Origin: Trebonia sp963771985
GTDB taxonomy: Bacteria > Actinomycetota > Actinomycetes > Streptosporangiales > Streptosporangiaceae
DNA: 64,000 bases
NCBI GenBank assembly: GCA_963771985.1
Contig: CAVYVO010000022.1
Location: forward strand, 124,001 to 188,000
Direction of reading: 5' to 3'
Below the pieces are notes generated by a model. It made no database searches. It saw only the letters and a program-made list of their open reading frames with translations, and had not been told where the DNA came from. A program made the position numbers and the translations under genes. This document shows positions 11,000-18,735 of the stretch, one piece after another. Within the stretch, counting starts at the first letter, position 1. Each line of letters starts with the position of its first letter.

Positions 11000-11247
11000 G
11001 CGTTTGGCTGGGCCATTAGCGGTTACGGATGGTATCGTCATAGCATGCGCGGCGCTGGAACTCCTCAGGAGACCACGGTCGGCGATCGGCGAGGTCGGCC
11101 TCGGCCCCGCGGCACCGGAGGCGGCGGTCCGTGGCAGCGGTCGCATGCGCGGGCGCTCCGCGGCTACCGCCGCTCCGCGGCTACCTGGAGCGGCGTAATC
11201 CAGGCTTTACCGAAAATCGGGGCGACGGCACGTAGTCTGAAAAGACC

Positions 11248-12987
11248 ATGCCTGCACTGGAATCGCTCCCGGGCAAGATCGGGCCTTACCGCCTGCTTGA
11301 GAAGATCGGCGAAGGCGGGATGGGCGTGGTCTACCTCGCCCGCGACTCCGACGGCCGCCCCGTCGCCGTCAAGGTTCTCGGACCCGCGGTGAGCGCGGAC
11401 CCCAACGCGCGCAGACGCCTGTTCCGCGAGGTAGAGACCATGCGGCGGGTGCGCAGCCGGTACGTCGCCGAGATCCTCGACGCGGACGTCGGCGGCCCGT
11501 CACCCTACATCGTGACGAGGTACGTGCCCGGCCGGACGCTCGATGACACCGTGCGGCAGGACGGGCCGCTGCGCGGGGCGGCGCTCACCCAGCTGGCCAG
11601 CGGCCTGGCCGCGGCGATCGCCGCGGTGCACGCCGCCGGCGTGGTGCACCGCGACCTCAAGCCCGGGAATGTCATGCTCTGCGACGGGCAGCCCGTGGTG
11701 ATCGATTTCGGCATCGCGCACATCCCCGACTCGACGCGGCTCACCCAGACCGGCATGGTGATGGGCACACCCGGGTACCTGGCGCCCGAGGTCATCGAGG
11801 GCAAGCCGAGCAGCGGCGCGTCCGACGTGCACTCCTGGGGTGCCACGGTGGCTTTCGCCGCCACCGGCAGGCAGCCGTACGGGGCCGGGACCTACCAGAC
11901 GATCTTCTTCCGCGTGCTGCAGGGGAAGGCGGAGCTCGCGGGCGTCCCCGCGCCGCTGCTGCCGATGGTCACGGCGGCGCTGGACGTCGATCCCGGTAAG
12001 CGCCCGCCTGCCGGGTGGCTGGCCGCGCAGTGCGCCGGGCTGTACGCCGGCTCGCCCGTCGCGTCGCCCGCGCCCGTCGCGTCGCCCGCGCCCGTCGCGT
12101 CGCCCGCGGCCGTCGGGCCGCGCGGCACGCTGCTCGCGCCCGCGTCCGCGCCCGCCGGGTATTCACCGCCGTACGCACCGCCGCGGTCCCCGCGGCCGGA
12201 ATACCGCCCGTACCGCGCTCCGGCCGAGGTCGCGGGGGACATGGCCGACCTGCTGCCGCCGGTCGACTACGCGCGTCCGCGCGGGCCGGCGCCGTCGTCG
12301 GCGGCCCCGCCCGCGGACGGCGGGAGACCGCGGGCCGCCGCGGCCGGCGCGCAGGTCACCGGGCACGGCCTGGTGCTGCTGGCCCTGGGGGTCGGCGCCG
12401 TGGCGCTCGCCGTCCTGCTCCCGTTCGCCGGGACCGTGCTCGCGCTGGCGGTGATCACCCTGCTGCGGGCCGCGGACCGGGCGCAGACGGGGCTGACGGC
12501 GCGGCGTTCCGTGCGGGGCGCCAGGCCCAGCGACGTCGTCGTCGTGATCGCCACGGCGCCGTGGGCCGTCGTCCGCGCGCTGCTCAGCACCGCGCTGCTC
12601 GCCCCGTTCGCGCTGATGCTCGCCGGGACCGCGGCGGTGGCGTCGGTGGTGTTCGCGCATACCCGCTCGCTGCCCGCGGCGGGCAGCTGGGCGGCGGGCG
12701 CCGCCGTCGCCTGGTACGCGATCGGGCTCGGGTCGGGTTCGCCGCGCCGTCAGCTGCGCCGGATATCGGCCACGGTGGTCCGCAGCCGCGCGGCCATGGT
12801 GGTCGCCGTCATCGCGGCCTGGGCGCTCGCCGCCGCCATGGTCTCCTCGGCGCTCTCCCAGCCGCCGCTGATCTGGCCGGCCGCCAGCTGGATGGTGCCG
12901 CACGTGCTTCCGTCACTGGGGGGGACGCTGCACTCCGTCCAGCAGTGGCTGCTTCGGAACACCGTGGGCGTGCTGCACTTGCCGTGA
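11248..12987 (+). CDS. Membrane serine/threonine protein kinase (PknB-like)
   Basis: A 579-residue protein with an N-terminal kinase domain (about residues 10-260): glycine loop GEGGMGVVYLA, VAVKVL (lysine), catalytic loop VVHRDLKPGNVML, DFGIA and GTPGYLAPE. All residues needed for activity are visible. A proline/alanine linker follows, with three 18-bp tandem repeats (12055-12108) encoding PVASPA. From about residue 370 there are several hydrophobic segments (LVLLALGVGAVALAVLLPF, ALLAPFALMLAGTAAVASVVF, AAMVVAVIAAWALAAAMV) in place of a PASTA sensor. The 3' end overlaps the opposing FHA gene by 75 bp. Substrates are unknown; the FHA protein is a natural candidate. Confidence 0.92.
   Translation: MPALESLPGKIGPYRLLEKIGEGGMGVVYLARDSDGRPVAVKVLGPAVSADPNARRRLFREVETMRRVRSRYVAEILDADVGGPSPYIVTRYVPGRTLDDTVRQDGPLRGAALTQLASGLAAAIAAVHAAGVVHRDLKPGNVMLCDGQPVVIDFGIAHIPDSTRLTQTGMVMGTPGYLAPEVIEGKPSSGASDVHSWGATVAFAATGRQPYGAGTYQTIFFRVLQGKAELAGVPAPLLPMVTAALDVDPGKRPPAGWLAAQCAGLYAGSPVASPAPVASPAPVASPAAVGPRGTLLAPASAPAGYSPPYAPPRSPRPEYRPYRAPAEVAGDMADLLPPVDYARPRGPAPSSAAPPADGGRPRAAAAGAQVTGHGLVLLALGVGAVALAVLLPFAGTVLALAVITLLRAADRAQTGLTARRSVRGARPSDVVVVIATAPWAVVRALLSTALLAPFALMLAGTAAVASVVFAHTRSLPAAGSWAAGAAVAWYAIGLGSGSPRRQLRRISATVVRSRAAMVVAVIAAWALAAAMVSSALSQPPLIWPAASWMVPHVLPSLGGTLHSVQQWLLRNTVGVLHLP
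12055..12108 (+). repeat. Three 18-bp tandem repeats in the kinase linker
   Basis: The unit cccgtcgcgtcgcccgcg is repeated exactly three times in frame, encoding PVASPA each time. It is low-complexity linker DNA prone to copy-number change. Confidence 0.9.
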
Positions 12988-13572
12988 CCCGTGCTCGGCG
13001 AGCGGCCTGACCAGGCCGAGCGCGATGACCTCGTTGGCCAGCCGGGTGCGCCGGTTCGGTCCCTCGGGCACGCGGAACTTCTGGTACAGCCGCAGCAGGT
13101 GCTGTTTGACGGCCGCTTCCGTGACCACGAGGTCGCCGGCGATCTCCCGGGCGGTGGCGGGCGTGACGAAGGCGTCGTCGGACAGCGCCGGGCGGCATAG
13201 TGAGATGAGGACGTCGAGTTCCCTGCGCGTTAGTTCAGGGGCGGCGGAGCGGCGCAGTTCGGCCTCGGCGGCCAGTTCCTCCCGCGGCACCCCTTCGATC
13301 CTGCAGCGGGCCGAGCCGAAGCTCAGGACGTCACCGTCGTCAAGCACCCGGCGGGCGACCGGACGACCGTTCACCCGGGTGCCATTACGTGATAATCCGA
13401 GATCGGCCAGGTAAATGTAGGGGCCGCGCCGCACGATTTCGGCGTGCAGCCGGGACACGCTCGGGTCGTCAAGGCGGATGTCGACCCCTTGGCCGCGTCC
13501 GACCGTGGTGATGTCGCCACGCAGGGGAATGAGTTCCCCTGTGTCCTCTATGCGAATGTAAGGCGTGTCCAC
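12913..13572 (-). CDS. FHA domain protein with C-terminal helical (wHTH-like) region
   Basis: A 219-residue protein. An FHA phosphothreonine-binding domain occupies about residues 1-95: ITTVGRGQGVDIRLDDPSVSRLHAEIVRR and LSRNGTRVNGRPV match the family's conserved GR, SRxHA and NGT positions. Residues about 115-195 (LTRRELDVLISLCRP, PATAREIAGDLVVTEAAVKQHLLRLYQKFRV) look like a winged or LuxR-like helix-turn-helix domain. The combination suggests a transcription factor controlled by Ser/Thr phosphorylation. The gene converges on the adjacent kinase gene and overlaps its 3' end, which supports a functional link. The last ~25 residues lie in the overlap and look poorly conserved. Confidence 0.88.
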   Translation of the reverse strand: MDTPYIRIEDTGELIPLRGDITTVGRGQGVDIRLDDPSVSRLHAEIVRRGPYIYLADLGLSRNGTRVNGRPVARRVLDDGDVLSFGSARCRIEGVPREELAAEAELRRSAAPELTRRELDVLISLCRPALSDDAFVTPATAREIAGDLVVTEAAVKQHLLRLYQKFRVPEGPNRRTRLANEVIALGLVRPLAEHGSRQVQHAHGVPKQPLLDGVQRPPQ

Positions 13573-13735
13573 GCCAGACCCTCCCGTCTATCGAAGACGT
13601 GACGCTCATCTCACTGTAGCGTTACCGTGCCGGCTCGGTGCGCATCACTTGGGCTCCGATCCGGGCGGTAGGCTGCTGAATGGCGTGGATACGCAGGGAG
13701 GAGCGCCGCGTTATGACCTCGGCTGAGACAGCGCC
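13573..13735. other. Divergent promoter region, FHA gene / DUF3017 gene
   Basis: A 163-bp non-coding stretch between the divergent FHA-protein gene and the DUF3017 gene. No clear motif was recognised. Confidence 0.4.
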
Positions 13736-14215
13736 ATGACGCGGCAGGCGCGGCCGGGCTACAACCGGCCAGAGTTCCCTGTAGCGGCGGGAGACGCCAC
13801 GGTACGTTCCGGACAACAGGCGGAAGCGGGGCAGGCCGGAAGCTGGGCCGCGGACCCCGTGCCGCCCGCGGCGCCGGGCCCGCGAGTGGGGCGCAGGCGG
13901 GCAGCGGCCGCGCGCAGGGACGAGCGGGCGGGCATGGTCGGCACCATCTCTTACGCGGCGGTCCTCGTCTGTGTCGCCGCGGGCATGTACCTCGCCTGGC
14001 ACGACGGCGTGCGGGGCGGGGACCGGGGCGGGGCGCTCGCCGGCGGGGCGCTGCTGCTGGCCGCGGCCGTCCGGCTGCTGCTGCCCGCCAAGATGGCGGG
14101 ACTGTTCGCCTCGCGCCGCCGGGTGACCGACGTGCTCACGCTCACTGTCTTCGGCGCTGGCCTGCTGGTAGCGGGCCTGGTACTGCCGCGATTAGGGAAA
14201 AGGGAACACGAATAA
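13736..14215 (+). CDS. DUF3017-like membrane protein
   Basis: A 159-residue protein. It has a Pro/Arg-rich cytoplasmic N-terminus (about 65 residues), then three hydrophobic segments: ISYAAVLVCVAAGMYLAW, GGALAGGALLLAAAVRLLLP and VLTLTVFGAGLLVAGLVL. The R(R)RVTDVLTL segment between the last two resembles DUF3017 proteins, which commonly sit just upstream of isocitrate or malate dehydrogenase genes in actinobacteria. It ends 1 nt before the icd ATG, so the two are probably translated from one transcript. The start is uncertain; an internal ATG (MVGTISYAAVL) at 13934 would give a short protein made of just the membrane part. Function is unknown. Confidence 0.75.
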   Translation: MTRQARPGYNRPEFPVAAGDATVRSGQQAEAGQAGSWAADPVPPAAPGPRVGRRRAAAARRDERAGMVGTISYAAVLVCVAAGMYLAWHDGVRGGDRGGALAGGALLLAAAVRLLLPAKMAGLFASRRRVTDVLTLTVFGAGLLVAGLVLPRLGKREHE

Positions 14216-14216
14216 C

Positions 14217-15437
14217 ATGGCCAAAATCAAGGTGGCGAATCCTGTCGTCGAGCTAGACGGCGACGAGATGACCAGGATCATCTGGCAATTCATCAAGGAC
14301 CAGCTGATACTCCCGTACCTGGATATCAACCTGGAGTATTACGACCTCTCCGTCCAGCACCGGGACGCCACCGACGACCAGGTGACGATCGACGCGGCGC
14401 ATGCCATTCAGCGGCATGGCGTCGGCGTGAAATGCGCCACGATCACGCCGGACGAGGCGCGGGTAACCGAATTCGGCCTGAAGAAGATGTGGCGGTCGCC
14501 GAACGGCACCATCCGCAACATCCTGGGCGGCACTATCTTCCGCGAGCCCATCGTCATCTCGAACATCCCCCGGCTCGTGCCGTCCTGGACCAAGCCGATC
14601 GTCATCGGCAGGCACGCGCACGCCGACCAGTACAAGGCGACCGACTTCGTGGTCCCCGGGCCGGGCACCGTGACGATCTCCTATGTGCCCGACTCCGACG
14701 ACGGCCGGCCGATCGAGCTCGAGGTCGCGAAGTTCACCGGCGGCGGCGTGGCGATGGCCATGTACAACTACGACGACTCGATCCGCGACTTCGCGCGCGC
14801 CACGATGCGTTACGCGATCAGCCGGAAGTTCCCGCTGTACCTGTCGACGAAGAACACGATCCTCAAGGCCTACGACGGGCGGTTCAAGGACATCTTCGCC
14901 GAGACCTTCGAGTCGGAGTTCAAGGCCGAGTTCGAGGCCGCGGGCATCACCTACGAGCACCGGCTGATCGACAACATGGTCGCCCAGGTGCTCAAGTGGG
15001 ACGGCGGCATCGTCTGGGCGTGCAAGAACTACGACGGCGACGTGCAGTCCGACGTGGTGGCCCAGGGGTACGGCTCGCTCGGGCTGATGACCAGCGTGCT
15101 GATGACGCCGGACGGCCGCACCGTCGAGGCGGAGGCGGCGCACGGCACTGTGACGCGGCACTACCGCCAGCACCAGCAGGGCAAGCCGACGTCGACGAAC
15201 CCGGTCGCGTCGATCTTCGCCTGGACGCGCGGGCTGGCGCACCGCGGCAAGCTCGACGGCACGCCGGCGGTGACGGAGTTCGCGAACACGCTGGAAAGGG
15301 TCTGCGTCCAGACCATCGAGGCCGGTCAGATGACCAAGGACCTGGCGCTGCTCGTCGGGCCGGACACGCCGTACCTGACCACGCAGGAGTTCCTCGGGGC
15401 GCTGGACGCTAACCTGCATGTCGCGATGGACGTCTGA
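14217..15437 (+). CDS. icd: NADP-dependent isocitrate dehydrogenase
   Basis: A 406-residue homodimeric type (eukaryote-like subfamily II) enzyme that converts isocitrate to 2-oxoglutarate with NADP+ in the TCA cycle. It begins AKIKVANPVVELDGDEMTRI. The substrate motif WRSPNGTIRNILGG and GRHAHADQYKATDFVV are intact, as are the metal-binding Asp residues in NYDGDVQSDVVAQGYGSLG, and EAAHGTVTRHYR near the nucleotide site. The length matches the family. It is followed 30 nt later by mdh, making a TCA-cycle gene pair. Confidence 0.97.
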   Translation: MAKIKVANPVVELDGDEMTRIIWQFIKDQLILPYLDINLEYYDLSVQHRDATDDQVTIDAAHAIQRHGVGVKCATITPDEARVTEFGLKKMWRSPNGTIRNILGGTIFREPIVISNIPRLVPSWTKPIVIGRHAHADQYKATDFVVPGPGTVTISYVPDSDDGRPIELEVAKFTGGGVAMAMYNYDDSIRDFARATMRYAISRKFPLYLSTKNTILKAYDGRFKDIFAETFESEFKAEFEAAGITYEHRLIDNMVAQVLKWDGGIVWACKNYDGDVQSDVVAQGYGSLGLMTSVLMTPDGRTVEAEAAHGTVTRHYRQHQQGKPTSTNPVASIFAWTRGLAHRGKLDGTPAVTEFANTLERVCVQTIEAGQMTKDLALLVGPDTPYLTTQEFLGALDANLHVAMDV

Positions 15438-15467
15438 CCACGCCGCCAGTCAAGGGAGATTTCACGA

Positions 15468-16424
15468 ATGTCACGTTCAGGGAAGGTAGCCGTCATCGGC
15501 GCCGGCTTCTATGGCTCGACCACCGCGCAGCGCCTCGCTGAGTACGACATCTTCGACGAGGTCGTGCTCACCGACATCATCGAGGGCAAGCCTGAGGGGC
15601 TCGCGCTGGACATGAACCAGTCGCGCCCCATCGAGGGGTTCGAGACCAAGGTGACCGGCCAGACGACCGGGCCGAACGGCGAGGGATACGAGGCGCTCGG
15701 CGGCGCCGGCATCGTGGTGGTCACCGCCGGCCTTCCCCGCAAGCCCGGCATGAGCCGCATGGACCTGATCGAGGTCAACGCCAAGATCGTCAGGAACGTG
15801 GTGGAGAACGTCGTCAAGCACGCGCCCGAGGCCGTGCTCATCGTCGTGTCCAACCCGCTCGATGAGATGACCGCGCTCGCCGCGAAGGTCTCCGGGTTCC
15901 CGTCCTCCCGGGTTCTCGGTCAGGCGGGCATGCTGGACACCGCGCGGTTCAGCTACTTCGTGGCGGAGAAGCTCGGCGTGCCGGTCGGGTCGGTGACCAC
16001 GCTGACCCTGGGCTCGCACGGCGACACGATGGTGCCGGTGCCGTCGGCCTGCTTCGTGGACGGCAAGCCGCTCGCTTCGCTGCTGCCCGAGGCCGAGATC
16101 GAGGCGCTGGTGACCCGGACCCGGAGCGGCGGCGGCGAGATCGTCGGTCTGCTCAAGACCGGTTCGGCGTACTACGCGCCGTCGGCCGCGGCCGCCCGGA
16201 TGGCCCGGGCGGTGGCCGAGGACTCCGGCGCCGTCATGCCGGTCTGCGCCTGGGTCGACGGCCAGTACGGCATCAGCGGCGTCTACCTCGGCGTGGAAGC
16301 GGAGATCGGCTCGGCGGGCGTGCGGCGGGTGGTCGAGCGCGACCTGTCGGAGTCCGAGGTCGCCGCGCTGCGCGAGGCCGCCGCGGCGGTCCGCGCCAAG
16401 CAGGCGGACGTCGCGAGCCTGTAA
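15468..16424 (+). CDS. mdh: Malate dehydrogenase (LDH-like type)
   Basis: A 318-residue NAD-dependent enzyme oxidising malate to oxaloacetate. It has a Rossmann motif, VAVIGAGFYGSTTAQRL (residues 6-22), the cofactor-selecting acid in VVLTDIIEG, and the substrate arginines in AGLPRKPGMSRMDL. The catalytic His is in TLGSHGDTMVPV. The MSRxDL spacing and the overall length place it in the LDH-like MDH group rather than the long cytosolic one. It lies 30 nt after icd and starts after an AAGGGAGA ribosome site. Confidence 0.95.
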   Translation: MSRSGKVAVIGAGFYGSTTAQRLAEYDIFDEVVLTDIIEGKPEGLALDMNQSRPIEGFETKVTGQTTGPNGEGYEALGGAGIVVVTAGLPRKPGMSRMDLIEVNAKIVRNVVENVVKHAPEAVLIVVSNPLDEMTALAAKVSGFPSSRVLGQAGMLDTARFSYFVAEKLGVPVGSVTTLTLGSHGDTMVPVPSACFVDGKPLASLLPEAEIEALVTRTRSGGGEIVGLLKTGSAYYAPSAAAARMARAVAEDSGAVMPVCAWVDGQYGISGVYLGVEAEIGSAGVRRVVERDLSESEVAALREAAAAVRAKQADVASL

Positions 16425-16447
16425 GGTGTCCGCTCCGCGGCGGCGCG

Positions 16448-17554
16448 TCAGGCGATGCGGCGCGCCGCCGCGGAGGGGACCGCGTCCATGAATTCCGGCG
16501 GCTTCCAGGAGCGCTGCGTGAACGCCTCGGTGAGCACGGCGCGCACCGCGGGCAGGCGATCCGCCGGGAGCAGCGCGAGCACCGAGCCGCCGAAACCGCC
16601 GCCGATCATCTTCGCTCCGAGCGCGCCGGCCGCGATCGCCGCCTCCACCGCGACGTCCGCCTCCGGCCAGGAGACCTCGAAGTCGTCCCGGAGCGACACG
16701 TGGCCCTCGGTCAGCAGCCGCCCGGTGAACGCGTAGACGCCGGGCGCGGATGAGTTCTGGAGCGCTTCGGCGATCGCGCGGGCGCGCGCGCTGTCGGAGA
16801 TCACGTGGCGGGCACGCCGCCGCAGCACGGGATCGGCGAGCTTATCGGCCGCCCGGACGTCGGTGATCCAGCCGAGGGAGGGCACGCCGAGCAGCCGGGC
16901 GGCCGCTTCGCACTCGGCCCGCCGCTCGGCGTACTCGCCGTCCACCAGGGCATGCGGGACGCGGGTGTCGACGATCAGCGCGGCCACGCCGCCGCGGCCG
17001 GGATGGAACGGCACCTGGGCTGTCGACAGCGTCCGGCAGTCAAGCAGCATGGCGTGGCCCGCCTCGCACAGCAGGGCGGCGGACTGGTCGATGATCCCGG
17101 TCGGCGCGCCGACGAACTCGTTCTCCGCGCGCTTCGCGATGGCCGCCAGGGCACGCCGGGGAACCGTCACGCCGGCCAGGTCGCACAGCGCCAGCGCGAC
17201 CGAGCATTCGAGCGCGGCCGAGGACGACACCCCCGCGCCCACCGGCAGGTCCGAGTCGATGTCGACGTACGCGCCGGGCATCTCGTACCCGGTGGCGCGC
17301 AGTGCCCACGCGACGCCGGCGGGATAGGCCGCCCAGCCGGTCACCGCGCCGGGTTCGAGCCCGTCAAGCGGCACCGTGACCGGCTCGTCCGGTACCTGCT
17401 TCGACCGCATCACGAGCACCCGGCCGTCCCGGGCGGCGGCGGTCGCGGTCACGCCCTGTGCGAGCGCGAACGGGAGCACCAGGCCTTCGTTGTAATCGGT
17501 GTGCTCGCCCATCAGGTTGGCCCGTCCCGGCGCGAACCATACGCGTGCGCTCAC
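16448..17554 (-). CDS. galK: Galactokinase
   Basis: A 368-residue GHMP kinase that phosphorylates galactose at C1. GalK signature APGRANLMGEHTDYNEGLVLPFA is near the N-terminus. The phosphate loop PVGAGVSSSAALE is around residues 100-112, the catalytic Asp lies in GIIDQSAALLC, and the GHMP C-terminal motif KMIGGGFGGSVLAL is present. The GTG start at 17554 overlaps the galE stop (GTGA), showing translational coupling. No galT is present in the window, so conversion of galactose-1-phosphate must be encoded elsewhere. The frame stays open upstream of 17554, but there it only shadows galE. Confidence 0.96.
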   Translation of the reverse strand: MSARVWFAPGRANLMGEHTDYNEGLVLPFALAQGVTATAAARDGRVLVMRSKQVPDEPVTVPLDGLEPGAVTGWAAYPAGVAWALRATGYEMPGAYVDIDSDLPVGAGVSSSAALECSVALALCDLAGVTVPRRALAAIAKRAENEFVGAPTGIIDQSAALLCEAGHAMLLDCRTLSTAQVPFHPGRGGVAALIVDTRVPHALVDGEYAERRAECEAAARLLGVPSLGWITDVRAADKLADPVLRRRARHVISDSARARAIAEALQNSSAPGVYAFTGRLLTEGHVSLRDDFEVSWPEADVAVEAAIAAGALGAKMIGGGFGGSVLALLPADRLPAVRAVLTEAFTQRSWKPPEFMDAVPSAAARRIA

Positions 17555-18522
17555 TGCCCGGCGCGTGCGAGCAGGCACTGCCACGCGTCGGCGACCATCG
17601 CCTCCAGACCGTGCCCGGCGTGCCAGCCGAGGTCGGCCTGGATGAGTTCCGACGACGCGACGAGGACCGCGGGGTCGCCCGCCCGGCGCGGCCCCTCCTC
17701 GACCGTGATCTCCCGTCCGGTCACCTCGCGGCATACGTCGATCACCTGGCGCACCGAGAACCCGGCCCCGTTCCCGAGGTTGTAGACGCGGTGCCGGCCC
17801 GGCTCGCACGCGTCAAGCGCGAGCAGGTGGGCGTCGGCCAGGTCGGAGACGTGAATGTAGTCCCGCACGCACGTTCCATCCGGAGTCGGGTAATTAGTTC
17901 CATTTATCCGAACGGAGAGTGGCGCCTGTCCATCGCCGAGCACGTTCGGGATGAGGTGGGTTTCGGGCACGTGCCGTTCTCCCAGCCAGCCGCCGTCGGC
18001 GGTCAGATAAGCGCCGGCGACGTTGAAGTACCGCAGGCTCACGCCGCCGAAGCCGTGCAGCCGCGCGTACTCGGCGAGCGTGGTGTCGACGGCGACCTTC
18101 GACGCCCCGTACGGGCTGGTGGGGCGCGTCGGCGCCGTCTCGGGGATCGGTGTCTGCTCCGGCTCGCCGTAGACCGCGGCGGTGGAGGAGAACACGATCT
18201 TCCTGGTGCCCGCTTCCCGCATCGCCTCGAGCAGCGCGAGCGTGCCCCCCAGGTTGTTCGACCAGTACTTCGCCGGGTTGGCGACGGACTCGCCGACCAG
18301 GGAGTTGGCGGCGAAGTGCAGCACGGCGTCGGTGTCGCTGCCGAGGGCGGCCTTCGCGTCGGCGCGAAGCGTGCCGCTGACGAAGACGGCGCCCGCCGGC
18401 ACGGCGTCCGCGTGCCCGGTGGACAGGTCGTCGAGGACGGTCACCTGGTGCCCGGCGGCGACGAGCTTGGCGGCGACTACGCTGCCGATGTACCCCGCAC
18501 CGCCAGTGACCAGCAGTTTCAC
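17551..18522 (-). CDS. galE: UDP-glucose 4-epimerase
   Basis: A 323-residue short-chain dehydrogenase-fold enzyme interconverting UDP-glucose and UDP-galactose. It has the NAD motif VTGGAGYIGSVVAAKL (residues 5-20), the acidic VLDDLSTGH, LHFAANSLVGES, the serine in KIVFSSTAAVYGEP and the catalytic YxxxK in PTSPYGASKVAVD. The GTG start at 18522 has GGGAGG seven bases upstream. The stop overlaps the galK start. It is divergent from the CNNM gene across 213 bp that contain T- and C-rich direct repeats (about 18553-18590). Confidence 0.95.
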   Translation of the reverse strand: MKLLVTGGAGYIGSVVAAKLVAAGHQVTVLDDLSTGHADAVPAGAVFVSGTLRADAKAALGSDTDAVLHFAANSLVGESVANPAKYWSNNLGGTLALLEAMREAGTRKIVFSSTAAVYGEPEQTPIPETAPTRPTSPYGASKVAVDTTLAEYARLHGFGGVSLRYFNVAGAYLTADGGWLGERHVPETHLIPNVLGDGQAPLSVRINGTNYPTPDGTCVRDYIHVSDLADAHLLALDACEPGRHRVYNLGNGAGFSVRQVIDVCREVTGREITVEEGPRRAGDPAVLVASSELIQADLGWHAGHGLEAMVADAWQCLLARAGQ

Positions 18523-18735
18523 ATCGCCTCCCGGAGCGTGCGCGCCGCCGTTCCGCTTGCGTTCCTTTTGCGTTCCTTTTGCTTTCCGCTTGCCCGGCGC
18601 GCGTGGCACCGACAGTACCCGACCCCGTGCCGCGAACCGGGACGCACGCATTATCCCGTCTAAACTGGCCGCACGGAAGCTGGCCTGGTGTCCTGGCCTG
18701 GCGTTAGAGCAGCGGAGGAAGTCGGCGATCGCGGC

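Larger units (their letters stand above)
10790..11247. other. 458-bp intergenic region with an AT-rich island and two palindromes
   Basis: The stretch from about 10921 to 11010 is strikingly AT-rich against the surrounding GC-rich DNA. It holds two perfect 16-bp palindromes (annotated separately) and an 8-bp inverted repeat, attcattc/gaatgaat (10923-10930 and 10959-10966). The remainder, up to the kinase start at 11248, has no recognisable gene. It most likely contains the kinase promoter. Confidence 0.6.

Noticed and set aside
12055..12108. Possible CRISPR-like or VNTR array
   Set aside because: The three 18-bp units are contiguous without spacers and encode a simple Pro/Ala linker.
13622..14002. 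Minus-strand frame over the DUF3017 gene
   Set aside because: Composition is Arg/Pro/Gly-rich shadow sequence; the plus strand has three good membrane helices and couples to icd.
16448..17809. Longer galactokinase frame beginning at 17809
   Set aside because: The extra 85 codons only shadow galE in another frame; GTG 17554, overlapping the galE stop, gives the family N-terminus.
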